From Candidatus Eremiobacteraceae bacterium (GTDB lineage: Bacteria; Vulcanimicrobiota; Vulcanimicrobiia; Eremiobacterales; Eremiobacteraceae): a stretch of 33,417 bases of DNA. The stretch covers positions 1 through 33,417 of the forward strand of contig DATFYX010000086.1 of assembly GCA_035314825.1 (NCBI GenBank), given 5' to 3'. The position numbers and the translations under genes were made by a program. The stretch's first letter is position 1. Each line of letters opens with the position of its first letter. This document shows positions 6,677-14,527 of this stretch, piece by piece. The notes beneath the pieces were generated by a model that saw nothing but the letters and a program-made list of their open reading frames with translations, searched no databases and was not told where the DNA came from.

Positions 6677-7911
6677 TCGTCGACCTCGGTTTCGATCGTG
6701 CGCATCACGTCGCCCAGCGCCATGCCGCTGCGGCGCGCGATGGCTGCGCAGTCGTCATACTCGGGCCGCGCGCGTCGGCCTGACGGCGTCGCAACGACTT
6801 TGACGCGCACGAGACCGAGCGATGTGGTCACGCTTTCGCTGGAGCGCGGCAGGGTGACGCGCGTGACCGGCCAGCGGCGCACGCCGATGGTCGTCGTCTC
6901 GGCGAGCAGTGCGGCCGCAACCGACTCGGATCGCTGTGCCGGCGCCAACGCGGCGAGCAGCGTGCCGGGCCGCCCCTTCTTCATCTGCGCCGCTTGCGTC
7001 CACACGTCGAGCGCGCCGGCGGCGACGAGTCGTTCGGCGACGTGCGCGTAGAGCTGCGGGTTCATATCGTCGATGTTGGTCTCGATCTGCACGACATCGC
7101 CCTCATCAGCCTGTAGTAGCGGGTTCTCGGAACCCGCTCTCTCGCCGATCGAGACACGCAGCACGTTGGCGAACGGAAACTCCGATCGCCCAGCGCCGTA
7201 TCCGATGTGGTCGATCGTCATCGGCGGGCGCAGCGCAAAGCTCGCGAGGCCGGTGAGGATCGCCGCGCCGGTAGGCGTGACCATTTCCGCGTCGAGATCG
7301 ACCGCGTACGTCGGCACGCCGCGCAGCAGGTCCAAGGTCGCAGGCGACGGCGACGGCATCGCACCGTGCGCGCCGTGAACCGTGCCGCGGCCGCAGGGCA
7401 GCGGCGAGCAGTAGACCGCGTCGATGCCGAGCAGGTGCAGGCCCAGCACCGCGCCTGCGACGTCGACGATCGCGTCCACTTGGCCGACTTCGTGAAAGGC
7501 GATCTCGTCGACGGGCATTCGGTGCACGCGCGCTTCGGCCGCGGCGAGACGCTCGTAGATCGCGATCGCTTTCGACTCGACCTGCGCCGGATAGCGCGCG
7601 GCGCGGATGATCTCGAGCACGTCGGCCAGCGAACGATGCGGATGCCCCTCATGATGGTGCGCATTCTCGACCTTTGGAGCGGTCGAATCTATTCGACCGT
7701 ACTCGATGTCCTCACCCGGCACGTCGACGTCGAGATACAGCGCGCCGATGCCGCGTTTATGGACCGCTTCGGTTTTGATCTTCCAGCCGCGCACCGGTAG
7801 GCGGCGCAGCTCGCGCTCGAGCGCGTCCACGCTCAGACCCGCGTCGACGAGCGCGCCGAGGATCATGTTGCCGCTGGCGCCGCCGAACGCGTCGAAGAAC
7901 GCGATACTCAT
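6655..7911 (-). CDS. larC: Nickel insertion protein LarC (single, unsplit gene)
   Basis: LarC inserts nickel into the dithiocarboxylate pyridinium nucleotide using CTP, the last step of nickel-pincer cofactor synthesis. The 418-residue protein starts at the ATG at 7911, overlapping the larB stop as ATGA. Family blocks in order are FFDAFGGASGNMILGAL (5-21), a His-rich loop AHHHEGHPH (84-92) likely to handle nickel, AFHEVGQVDAIVD (138-150), GRGTVHGAHG (174-183) and ETNIDDMNPQ (277-286). In some lactobacilli larC is read by a programmed frameshift; here it is one frame. Two oddities stand out: residues 72-79 come from a palindromic repeat also found in the neighbouring aminotransferase, and residues 258-265 are encoded by a second, different hairpin. 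Both lie in predicted loops. Confidence 0.93.
   Translation of the reverse strand: MSIAFFDAFGGASGNMILGALVDAGLSVDALERELRRLPVRGWKIKTEAVHKRGIGALYLDVDVPGEDIEYGRIDSTAPKVENAHHHEGHPHRSLADVLEIIRAARYPAQVESKAIAIYERLAAAEARVHRMPVDEIAFHEVGQVDAIVDVAGAVLGLHLLGIDAVYCSPLPCGRGTVHGAHGAMPSPSPATLDLLRGVPTYAVDLDAEMVTPTGAAILTGLASFALRPPMTIDHIGYGAGRSEFPFANVLRVSIGERAGSENPLLQADEGDVVQIETNIDDMNPQLYAHVAERLVAAGALDVWTQAAQMKKGRPGTLLAALAPAQRSESVAAALLAETTTIGVRRWPVTRVTLPRSSESVTTSLGLVRVKVVATPSGRRARPEYDDCAAIARRSGMALGDVMRTIETEVDEWLKLQA
7118..7138 (-). repeat. Second palindrome inside larC
   Basis: agcgggttc - tcg - gaacccgct is a perfect 9-base stem with a 3-base loop. On the minus strand it encodes part of Arg-Ala-Gly-Ser-Glu-Asn-Pro-Leu (residues 258-265), just before the conserved ETNIDDMNP block. 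I found no second copy in the window, so mobility is not shown. Confidence 0.45.
7675..7700 (-). repeat. Palindromic repeat copy 2, in frame within larC
   Basis: cggtcgaat - ct - attcgaccg with the same tggag left flank and trailing t as the copy at 3135-3160; 24 of 26 bases agree. It encodes Gly-Arg-Ile-Asp-Ser-Thr-Ala-Pro (72-79), the same frame and orientation as copy 1, immediately before the His-rich nickel loop. Confidence 0.75.
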
Positions 7912-8678
7912 CCGGCGCTTTCGCGCTCCGAGACGGCGAGATGGTTGATGCGCGACGCGACGCAGGCCGCGCCGAACCCGTTGTCGATGTTGACGACGGC
8001 GACGCCACCCGCACACGCGTTGAGCATGGTCAGCAGCGCGGCGAGCCCGCCGAACGACGCGCCGTAGCCGACGCTGGTAGGAACCGCGACGACCGGCCGA
8101 TCGGTCAACCCTGCGACCACGCCCGGCAACGCGCCGTCCATCCCTGCGACTGCGACGATCGCGTGCGCCGTGCGCAGCGCGCCGACGTGGCCAAGCACGC
8201 GATGCAGTCCGGCGACGCCGACGTCGTCGATGCGCGCGACGGCGTTCCCCATGATGTCGAGCGCACACGCCGCCTCAGCGGCGACGTGGCGATCGGACGT
8301 GCCGGCGCTCACCACGCATACCAATCCGACACGCACCAGCGGTTCGCGCTCGAAGATGATCGCGCGCGCTGCGTCATCATAGCGAGCATCGGGCACCTGT
8401 GCGCTCACCGCTGAAAAGTCGCTGGTTGTCGCGCGCGTGGCGAGAAACCGGCCGCTCGATGCTGCCAGCCGCGCGGCGATCGCGGCGATCTCGTCAGCAC
8501 GCTTGCCCGGGCAGTAGATCACCTCGGGAAAGCCGGTTCGTTCGGCGCGCAGGTGGTCGAGCGTGACCGACGGCAGATCGCTTGCGCCAGCGCCCTGCAG
8601 GTGCGCAAGCGCTTCATCGACCGAGACGGCGCCCGAGCGCAGCGCGTCGAGCAGCCCGCGCAGTGTGTCTTCCATCAT
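7908..8678 (-). CDS. larB: Pyridinium-3,5-biscarboxylic acid mononucleotide synthase LarB
   Basis: LarB carboxylates nicotinic acid adenine dinucleotide and releases AMP, giving the biscarboxylated mononucleotide that LarE then thiolates. The 256-residue protein has the PurE-like core typical of the family: GFPEVIYCPGK (49-59), VVSAGTSD (122-129), VAGMDGALPGVVAGL (177-191), and LNACAGGVAVVNIDNGFGAA, with Cys222 in the position of the cysteine that bonds to the substrate pyridine ring. The N-terminal 45 residues form the usual helical extension. Two adjacent ATG codons (8678 and 8675) can both serve as starts. It is the first lar gene after the phosphoesterase gene, 35 bases downstream, and its stop overlaps the larC start by 4 bases. 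A larA-type racemase or epimerase, the usual user of the cofactor, is not in the window. Confidence 0.93.
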   Translation of the reverse strand: MMEDTLRGLLDALRSGAVSVDEALAHLQGAGASDLPSVTLDHLRAERTGFPEVIYCPGKRADEIAAIAARLAASSGRFLATRATTSDFSAVSAQVPDARYDDAARAIIFEREPLVRVGLVCVVSAGTSDRHVAAEAACALDIMGNAVARIDDVGVAGLHRVLGHVGALRTAHAIVAVAGMDGALPGVVAGLTDRPVVAVPTSVGYGASFGGLAALLTMLNACAGGVAVVNIDNGFGAACVASRINHLAVSERESAG

Positions 8679-8713
8679 GACCTGCTTTGTGGCGCGCGGG
8701 AGCGGCGCCTCTC

Positions 8714-10075
8714 TCAGATCGGATCGGGCGGTTTAAGGCTTTGCGGCTGCCGCAAGAAATCGGCCGGGCTCATAAACGTCTTGGCCGGCTGCAACGGACT
8801 CACCGACTGCGAAAAGTCAAAGCAATCGGAGAGCTCATCTGCTCGAGCGTCTGCGGTGCCGAGCGTCGGCACGCCAAAGGTGGCTTCGGTGAAGTGCAAG
8901 ATGCTGCCGAACTCATGTTGCACGTGAGAGACGTAGCCATGGCGCGCATACGGCGACACGACGATCAACGGGACCCGGAAGCCCAGTCCCATGACGTCCA
9001 CTTGCGGGGGCGGAACGTGATCGTACCAGCCGCCCCAATCGTCCCACACGACGAGGATCGCTGTGTCCTTCCAATAAGGGCTTGCGCCGACCGCGTCGAC
9101 GATCGAAGCGACCCATTGCGGCCCGGTGTTGCTGCTCGCCAACGCGTGATCGGAATTGACGAACTGCGGCACTACCCAGCTCACCTGCGCTAAGTTGTTG
9201 TCGGCGATATCCGTCAGCACAGTCGTTTCAGGCGTGACGATGTTGCCCGTCCAGTCGGCGCCGTAACGGATGTGGCGGATGGCGTCATAAGCGTCGAAGA
9301 AATACACCGACACCGGTGTATAGTAGCGCCAGGTGACATGCGCGGCATCCAGTTCGTCGCCGAGCGTCTGATAGTCGAAACACGGAAAGATGCCGGCAGT
9401 CTCATTGCCATTGGCGTCCAGCTGCGGGGCCAGCGTGCCTGCCGCCGCGTCGCAGCCCCACACGGAGCCGCTTGGCACTTCGGCGACGTTGTCGGATTGC
9501 CCGGCGATGAGATACTGATGGGCCGGGAAGCTGGGACCACTATTGGAGGCGAACATGCGGTCCCCCAGCGTGAACTGCTTGGCGAGCGTCCAATACGGCA
9601 CGGTCTCGGACTGCGGGAGATACGAATAGGCATAATTCGGCGGTCCGGGCGTCGCACAGTAGCCGCCGCATGCTCCCGTGTAGGTGCCCTCTGCGTTAAA
9701 ATTATCCATTCTGCCATTGTCATATGCGGCCTTGAAAGACACGTGGAAGTGACCAACGTCGAGACCGCCGCCAGCGAAGGGGCGAGGTGTGAGCGGCAAC
9801 GGGCCCGCCTTCGTCTGGCCTACCGACACCGTGTCGGCGCCGGGGAAGCCGTTGAACATGTCGTCAAAGCTTCGGTTTTCTTGGACGACTATGATCACGT
9901 GTTTGATGATGCCAGCATCGTTGATCGGCGTGTAGCCGGTACCGCTCGGCGGGCTTGGAATGGAGGCGTGATTGCATGCGACGACTGCGCTCGCGCAAAG
10001 CGCCAATGAGACTGCACAGGCGGTTCGCATCCACGAACCGCGTTTTTGCGGCCTGCTCAACGTTGTATCCCCCAT
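8714..10075 (-). CDS. Phosphoesterase-family lipoprotein (acid phosphatase / phospholipase C-like)
   Basis: A secreted member of the phosphoesterase superfamily (Pfam PF04185 type), which includes bacterial phospholipases C and acid phosphatase AcpA. From the ATG at 10075 the product has 453 residues: a basic n-region (QKRGSWMR), a hydrophobic core and VVAC with Cys34 as a lipobox, so it is probably anchored outside the cytoplasm. Catalytic-type motifs are [10 protein letters not shown] (63-72), [11 protein letters not shown], a [14 protein letters not shown] block and [24 protein letters not shown] near the end, matching the metal-binding His/Asp/Glu pattern of the family. The start is uncertain; ATG codons at 10030, 10075 and slightly upstream are possible and none has a good ribosome-binding site at the right spacing. 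The much longer open frame to 11548 is antisense to the next gene. Substrate is not determinable. Confidence 0.85.
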   Translation of the reverse strand: MGDTTLSRPQKRGSWMRTACAVSLALCASAVVACNHASIPSPPSGTGYTPINDAGIIKHVIIVVQENRSFDDMFNGFPGADTVSVGQTKAGPLPLTPRPFAGGGLDVGHFHVSFKAAYDNGRMDNFNAEGTYTGACGGYCATPGPPNYAYSYLPQSETVPYWTLAKQFTLGDRMFASNSGPSFPAHQYLIAGQSDNVAEVPSGSVWGCDAAAGTLAPQLDANGNETAGIFPCFDYQTLGDELDAAHVTWRYYTPVSVYFFDAYDAIRHIRYGADWTGNIVTPETTVLTDIADNNLAQVSWVVPQFVNSDHALASSNTGPQWVASIVDAVGASPYWKDTAILVVWDDWGGWYDHVPPPQVDVMGLGFRVPLIVVSPYARHGYVSHVQHEFGSILHFTEATFGVPTLGTADARADELSDCFDFSQSVSPLQPAKTFMSPADFLRQPQSLKPPDPI

Positions 10076-10213
10076 GCCCTCAAGAAAGCGACGCATGCGG
10101 GTCATACGGACGCGCGGCGCCCGCTCCTGCTTGCGGCCGTCAGAAACGCTGAGATAGCTTTGTCCGGGGGAATCCGCCACCGTACACGCAGAACCACGGG
10201 TGGGAGGGTTCGC
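10076..10213. promoter_or_regulatory. Divergent intergenic region between phosphoesterase and aminotransferase genes
   Basis: The 138 bases separate two divergent genes and must hold promoters for both. I see no strong -10/-35 pair, no riboswitch fold and no repeat. It is slightly less GC-rich in the part near 10140-10165. Nothing more can be supported. Confidence 0.4.
10202..10208 (+). promoter_or_regulatory. Ribosome-binding site deciding the aminotransferase start
   Basis: GGGAGGG lies five bases before the ATG at 10214. The reading frame continues upstream to 10046 through sequence that is antisense to the phosphoesterase gene; this Shine-Dalgarno sequence argues for 10214. Confidence 0.75.
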
Positions 10214-11455
10214 ATGTCTTTGGCCGCCCCGTCGAATCCAGGCGCCGACACCCACGTCTTTCGTTACGCGGAGCGCATGGGCCGCCTCAAAGCCAGCGCC
10301 ATCCGTGAGATCCTCAAGGTCACCGAGCTGCCCGACGTCATCTCGTTCGCGGGCGGCCTTCCCGCACCCGAATTGTTCCCGGTCCGCGAATTCGCGCGCG
10401 CCTGCCAAGAGGTTCTCGATACCGACGGCGCCGCGGCGATGCAGTACAGCGTGACCGAAGGCTACACGCCGCTGCGCCAATGGATCTGCGACTATCTGCG
10501 CGCGAGCATCTCGATCGAGTGCGAACCGCATCAGGTGCTCATCATCAGCGGCTCGCAGCAAGGTCTCGACCTCATCGGCAAAGTGCTGCTCGACCCGGGC
10601 GATTACGTCGTCATCGAGAATCCCGCTTATCTCGGCGCGATCCAAGCCTTCGACGCGTATCAAGCGCGCTATCTGAACGTCGCCTCCGACGATGACGGCA
10701 TGCGCACCGAGGATCTCGACCGGCTGCTGCGCCAAGCGCCGGCAAAGCCCAAGCTCGTCTATCTCGTGCCCAATTTCGAGAACCCGACCGGCGTCACGCT
10801 GAGCTTGCGCCGCCGTCACGAGCTGATCCAGATCTGCGCGGAGCACGGCATCCCGATCTTCGAAGACGATCCGTACGGACGCTTGCGCTACTCCGGCGAG
10901 GCCTTGCCGTCGATCATGGCGCTTGCCAGAGGCCGCAATACGATCTACATGAGCACGGTCAGCAAGATCATCGCCCCCGGCATGCGCGTCGCGTGGCTCG
11001 TGCTGCCCGATGCCGGATTGTACGAGCGCGTCGTGCCCGCCAAGCAGGCGGCCGACTTGCATACGTCCAGCTTCACGCAGCGCGCGGTCTATGCGTACGC
11101 GCGCGTGCCCGGGCAGGTCGAGCGCCATATCGCCGAGATGCTGCCGGTCTACCGGCGCCGCCGCGACCTCATGCTTGAGACGCTCGCGCGGGCGATGCCC
11201 GCGGGCTCGTCGTGGACGCATCCTGACGGCGGTCTTTTCTTGTGGGCGCGCGTGCCGGCGGGCGTCGACACGCAAGAACTGCTCACGCATGCGGCGGAGA
11301 AGAAAGTCGCCTTCGTGCCCGGAGCGCCGTTCTGGGTGAACGTAGACGTGCGCAACACCATGCGCTTGAACTTCAGCAACGCGTCCGAGGATGCGCTCGT
11401 GACCGGGATCGAGCGGCTCGGAGACCTGGTGAAAACGCATCTGGCGAAACGCTAG
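10214..11455 (+). CDS. PLP-dependent class I/II aminotransferase (2-aminoadipate/LysN-like)
   Basis: A fold-type-I aminotransferase of the branch that includes 2-aminoadipate transaminase LysN, kynurenine/aminoadipate aminotransferase II and the catalytic part of MocR regulators. It has no N-terminal DNA-binding domain, so it is an enzyme rather than a regulator. The 413-residue protein shows [16 protein letters not shown] near residues 38-53, [42 protein letters not shown] (PLP-ring contact region), [13 protein letters not shown] and [15 protein letters not shown] with the Schiff-base lysine in TVSK, then the C-terminal Arg motif MRLNFSN. A strong ribosome-binding site fixes the start. It is the first gene of a plus-strand run with an outer-membrane protein and an epimerase. 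Its amino-acid substrate cannot be read directly; branched or aromatic amino acids are alternatives to aminoadipate. Confidence 0.88.
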   Translation: MSLAAPSNPGADTHVFRYAERMGRLKASAIREILKVTELPDVISFAGGLPAPELFPVREFARACQEVLDTDGAAAMQYSVTEGYTPLRQWICDYLRASISIECEPHQVLIISGSQQGLDLIGKVLLDPGDYVVIENPAYLGAIQAFDAYQARYLNVASDDDGMRTEDLDRLLRQAPAKPKLVYLVPNFENPTGVTLSLRRRHELIQICAEHGIPIFEDDPYGRLRYSGEALPSIMALARGRNTIYMSTVSKIIAPGMRVAWLVLPDAGLYERVVPAKQAADLHTSSFTQRAVYAYARVPGQVERHIAEMLPVYRRRRDLMLETLARAMPAGSSWTHPDGGLFLWARVPAGVDTQELLTHAAEKKVAFVPGAPFWVNVDVRNTMRLNFSNASEDALVTGIERLGDLVKTHLAKR

Positions 11456-11552
11456 CGGCGCCGCTTTTCCCTTTCTGCTCATCGCGCTGTTAGCGGCGAG
11501 GCCCGCGGACGCCGGCGAGCAGCGACAGACCGTCTCCATTTCAGGCACCGCG
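11439..11552 (+). other. Signal-peptide-coding in-frame extension of the LptD-like gene, without ATG/GTG/TTG
   Basis: The frame of the next gene is open back to 11433, after a TGA at 11430-11432. It encodes a short basic start, a hydrophobic core [11 protein letters not shown] and an Ala-x-Ala type cleavage site (PADA then GEQ), a convincing secretion signal. No ATG, GTG or TTG occurs in it. An ATC at 11439, six bases after GGTGA (11428-11432), is the best-placed candidate start codon and overlaps the end of the aminotransferase gene. A rare start codon or an assembly error would both explain this. Confidence 0.55.
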
Positions 11553-13046
11553 GTGCGCTTCTACGCCTCGCACCTGCTGCTCGATGCGACCGGCGCCGCG
11601 TACATCGACGACGGAGTCGTGCACGTCAGCGCCGACCACATCACGCTCGATCTGCGCGCCAAGCGCTACCTCGCTATCGGCAACGTCGTGGTCACGCCCG
11701 CAGTCGCGCAAACCGCGCCCGGTTCTGTGCACAGCGTGCGTGGCGACGTCTTTGGCGAGGACTTCGCCAAGAGACAAGGTCTGCTCGTCGCGCTCGATGA
11801 GCCTCCCGTGCGCCACGTCGTGCAAGCCGGAGTCATCGGCGGTGAGCCGCCGCCAAGCGCGCAAACGGCGGAGCCGCTGACCGTTCCCGATTTCGGCGGC
11901 GAAACGCCGTTCGCGGTGGCGGCGCGTGCGGTGGCGCACGTGGGCGCCGACGTGCGGCTGACCAAGGTCAAGGTCGCGTTGCCGGGCGCGCGCAGCCTTC
12001 CGTTGCCGTCATACGTCTACACGTACTCGTCCGATCCCGGCTACGCGATCAGCAACCTCGCGGGCGCGAGCGAAGACGTGCCGCTGTACTTCGGCAGCAC
12101 GCGCGACTCGGTGCAGGGCATCCACTTCATCTACCGGCAGGACATCAAGTTCGGTTTGGGCTTCGACCAGCGGATCATCGACACGCCGCGCGGTTACGCG
12201 ATCGGGTCGCTCTCGCCGCTCTTCGGCAACCAGAAGACATTCAATTTCACCTGGCAAGACCGCATCAACGCACACACCCAGCAATCGCTCACGTCGACGA
12301 GCATCCAAGGCATCGGCACCATCAATTCGTACGACGTCAGAGACGGCGTGCACCGCTCGTTCTTCGAGCTCACCGGTTCGCAGTATCATCAATCGTTGGG
12401 CGCCCTGCTCGCGTGGCAGAGCTACGACGAGGCCCTGGCCAAACAAGGCGTGTTCTCGAACTTGCTCTTCCATTTGCGCTCGGAGGTCGGCACCACCCAC
12501 ACGCCGATCACACCCGGCTACTCGCCCTTCCCGACCGACATCTTCTTGCCGCAATGGTACCAGCATGTCGGCTTCGAGGCGTACGTCGCCACCAGGCCGC
12601 TCGCGCTGGGTCCTGGCACGACGCTCAACGCGTCGGCGGACGACCGCTTCTTCCACGACACGCTGCCGCATCTGGAGAGCATCCAAGCCTACGCGCTGAA
12701 TGTGACGCAGCGCGTCAACCGATTCGTCACGTTGAGCGGCGGCATCCTCGACACGCCGATCCATGACGGGTACCCGAGCATCGACGCCGGATACGCGAGC
12801 CACTTCACCGCGGAGACGGCGACCTTCCAATACAATCACGACGGTGTTTTCTCGCTATTGGTGACCGGCTCGCATGGAACCGGTTCGACGCAACTGCCCG
12901 CCGGCGTGGTCGTGACCCCGTGGGTCGTCGGCGCTGACGTCAGATTCCGCGTCAACCGCTCGCTCTCGCTCGAGCTCGGCAGGTCCTACTATTTCGGGTT
13001 CGAAGGTCAACGCTTCGGAACGATCACGTTTCAGCTTTTCCCATAG
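11553..13046 (+). CDS. LptD/OstA-like outer-membrane beta-barrel protein
   Basis: This resembles the LPS-assembly protein LptD (OstA/Imp), with a small N-terminal OstA/LptA-like jellyroll domain followed by a beta-barrel. Evidence for the first part is [23 protein letters not shown], the pattern of LptA/OstA strands (A-D-x-I-x-x-D, then G-N-V). Next comes [19 protein letters not shown], like the plug-to-barrel transition where LptD has P-x-x-Y-L-P. The remaining 330 residues alternate polar and aromatic residues in short strands and end in FQLFP, with a near-terminal Phe suited to barrel assembly. Only the GTG at 11553 is a canonical start, but it falls inside the first beta-strand and drops the signal peptide encoded upstream, so translation very probably begins earlier. 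It is shorter than proteobacterial LptD. It implies an outer membrane; a lipid-export role is inferred, not shown. Confidence 0.75.
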   Translation: MRFYASHLLLDATGAAYIDDGVVHVSADHITLDLRAKRYLAIGNVVVTPAVAQTAPGSVHSVRGDVFGEDFAKRQGLLVALDEPPVRHVVQAGVIGGEPPPSAQTAEPLTVPDFGGETPFAVAARAVAHVGADVRLTKVKVALPGARSLPLPSYVYTYSSDPGYAISNLAGASEDVPLYFGSTRDSVQGIHFIYRQDIKFGLGFDQRIIDTPRGYAIGSLSPLFGNQKTFNFTWQDRINAHTQQSLTSTSIQGIGTINSYDVRDGVHRSFFELTGSQYHQSLGALLAWQSYDEALAKQGVFSNLLFHLRSEVGTTHTPITPGYSPFPTDIFLPQWYQHVGFEAYVATRPLALGPGTTLNASADDRFFHDTLPHLESIQAYALNVTQRVNRFVTLSGGILDTPIHDGYPSIDAGYASHFTAETATFQYNHDGVFSLLVTGSHGTGSTQLPAGVVVTPWVVGADVRFRVNRSLSLELGRSYYFGFEGQRFGTITFQLFP

Positions 13047-13049
13047 AGG
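13045..13049 (+). promoter_or_regulatory. Ribosome-binding site deciding a TTG start for the epimerase
   Basis: AGAGG overlaps the preceding stop codon (TAG, 13044-13046). It is seven bases before the TTG at 13057 but only one base before the TTG at 13051. The spacing therefore selects 13057, which gives the standard N-terminus MKILVTGGAGYIG. Confidence 0.6.
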
Positions 13050-13056
13050 CTTGTCG

Positions 13057-14163
13057 TTGAAGATCCTCGTGACTGGTGGTGCCGGCTACATCGGCGCCGT
13101 GCTCTGCGAGCAGCTGCTCGCGGCCGGCCATCAGGTGCGCGTGCTCGACCGCTTGTACTGGGGCTATACGCCGCTAGAGCACCTGCGCGGGCGCGTCGAG
13201 ATCGTGCACGAAGACGTCCGCGCGATCAATCCGAGGGTCCTCGACGGGATCGACGGCGTCGCGCACCTCGCTGGCCTTTCGAACGATCCCACGGCCGAAT
13301 ATAATCCCGACGCGAACTGGCAGATGAACGCCGATGCGACCGCGCACCTCGCGGTCGCATGCAAGCAGCGCGGCATCACGCGCTTCACCTTCGGATCGAG
13401 CGCTTCGATCTACGACGGTCTGGGAGACGGCCTATTCGACGAGACCGCGCCGGTCAAGCCGCGCGGTGCATACTCGCTGTCCAAATTCGCGGCAGAACAG
13501 TCGCTGCTGAGCATCGCCGACGCGGATTTCGCCCCCGCCATCTTGCGCCAAGGCACGGTGTACGGCTACAGCCCGCGCATGCGCCTCGACCTGGTCGTCA
13601 ATACGTTCATCAAGGACGCGCTCTTGCGAGGAACGCTGTTCCTGCACGGCGGCGGCTGGATGTGGCGGCCGCTCGTCGACATCACGGATGTCGCACGAGC
13701 GCACGTGCTCTGCCTTAGCGCTGACCCTGCGGACGTCGGCGGCCAGATCTTCAACGTCGTACATGGCAATTTCCAGATCCGCCAGCTCGCGATGCTGGTG
13801 GCCGGCTCGCTCTTGCTGCACGATAAGACCGTTCGGCTCGAGGACGCGCCGCTGCCGAAGATCAACCGCGACTACCGCTGCGCCAACGGCAAGCTCACGG
13901 AGAAGCTGGGTTTCACGCCGCACGTGACCGTGCTCGAGTCGATCGAGCGCATGCTCAAGGCGTTGCCGCTGCAGGATCCTTCGGAGCTGGCGCATCCGCG
14001 CTACTACAACATCAAATGGATGACGCTGCTCGAGGAGATCCTGTCCACGCACGCGGGCGAGCGCTCGATCTGGGATGTGGTGCCGCTCGATGCGGCCGTC
14101 GGCGCTAGGGCGCCTTCATCACTCGACGGACCAAGCCCATCCAAAAGCCTTCGGTCGCTCTGA
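13057..14163 (+). CDS. NAD(P)-dependent epimerase/dehydratase (extended SDR)
   Basis: A nucleotide-sugar-type epimerase, dehydratase or reductase of the extended short-chain dehydrogenase family. The 368-residue product shows the Rossmann dinucleotide-binding GGAGYIG (7-13), HLAGLSNDP after the fourth strand, FGSSASIYD with the catalytic Ser/Thr region, and the YSLSK active-site pair (Tyr139, Lys143). The C-terminal substrate-binding half has the usual WRPLVDITDVARAH. It starts just after the LptD-like gene and appears co-transcribed with it. The 3' end overlaps the convergent DUF5069 gene by 59 bases, and the last 30 residues (rich in Ser, Pro and Lys) fall in that overlap and past the conserved fold. 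A surface-sugar role is inferred from neighbours; the exact substrate is not identifiable. Confidence 0.85.
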   Translation: MKILVTGGAGYIGAVLCEQLLAAGHQVRVLDRLYWGYTPLEHLRGRVEIVHEDVRAINPRVLDGIDGVAHLAGLSNDPTAEYNPDANWQMNADATAHLAVACKQRGITRFTFGSSASIYDGLGDGLFDETAPVKPRGAYSLSKFAAEQSLLSIADADFAPAILRQGTVYGYSPRMRLDLVVNTFIKDALLRGTLFLHGGGWMWRPLVDITDVARAHVLCLSADPADVGGQIFNVVHGNFQIRQLAMLVAGSLLLHDKTVRLEDAPLPKINRDYRCANGKLTEKLGFTPHVTVLESIERMLKALPLQDPSELAHPRYYNIKWMTLLEEILSTHAGERSIWDVVPLDAAVGARAPSSLDGPSPSKSLRSL

Positions 14164-14527
14164 ACGGAGCGATGAGCACGAACCACGGCCCGTGCGCCAC
14201 GTAATCCTCGTCGCGATCGATCAGCCCGATGATCCACGGATGACGCGCCGGAAGTAGTCTCGACCACCGCTGTAATCGCTCTTCGTCAAAGCCGCGCTGC
14301 CGCAACTCCTCAAGCACGCCGGCGTCGTCCGGATTCGCAGCGACGATATCGGCGAACTGGCTTGTCGTCAGCCCCAGTCTGCGCAACATGCCGATGTCGA
14401 CCGGCGAGTGGCCGAACAAATACGCTCCGAGCTCTCCGCGCTGCGCCATACGCGCCTTGTCGATGAGCCGGGGCAACCAGCGGATGCCGTCGAGCGTCTC
14501 GGTCCAGCGCCGCGGCCTACTTGACAT
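14105..14527 (-). CDS. DUF5069 domain-containing protein
   Basis: A 140-residue soluble protein that I match to the DUF5069 family by its start: a leading tract ending LPRLIDKARMAQRGELGAYLFGHSPVD (residues 18-44), followed by helical sequence including TSQFADIVAANPDDAGVLEEL. The family has no established function that I know of. The ATG at 14527 overlaps the rmlD stop by 11 bases, which suggests that it is the last gene of the murJ-rmlD-DUF5069 transcript. Its C-terminal 20 codons are antisense to the end of the epimerase gene. No signal peptide or membrane segment is seen. Confidence 0.75.
   Translation of the reverse strand: MSSRPRRWTETLDGIRWLPRLIDKARMAQRGELGAYLFGHSPVDIGMLRRLGLTTSQFADIVAANPDDAGVLEELRQRGFDEERLQRWSRLLPARHPWIIGLIDRDEDYVAHGPWFVLIAPFRATEGFWMGLVRRVMKAP

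Noticed and set aside
7912-8268. Extension of larC upstream of 7911
   Set aside because: It lies wholly within larB in another frame, is a run of Arg-rich sequence, and the ATGA junction with larB gives a normal LarC N-terminus.
9302-9321. 8-bp hairpin (atacaccg / cggtgtat) in the phosphoesterase gene
   Set aside because: Its encoded residues (YYTPVSVYF) look like ordinary family sequence, and a single 8-bp stem is expected by chance in a window of this size.
10076-11548. N-terminal extension of the phosphoesterase frame to a 944-residue protein
   Set aside because: The extra half is antisense to the well-supported aminotransferase gene, is rich in Arg/Asp/His low-complexity sequence, and precedes a proper lipoprotein signal peptide.
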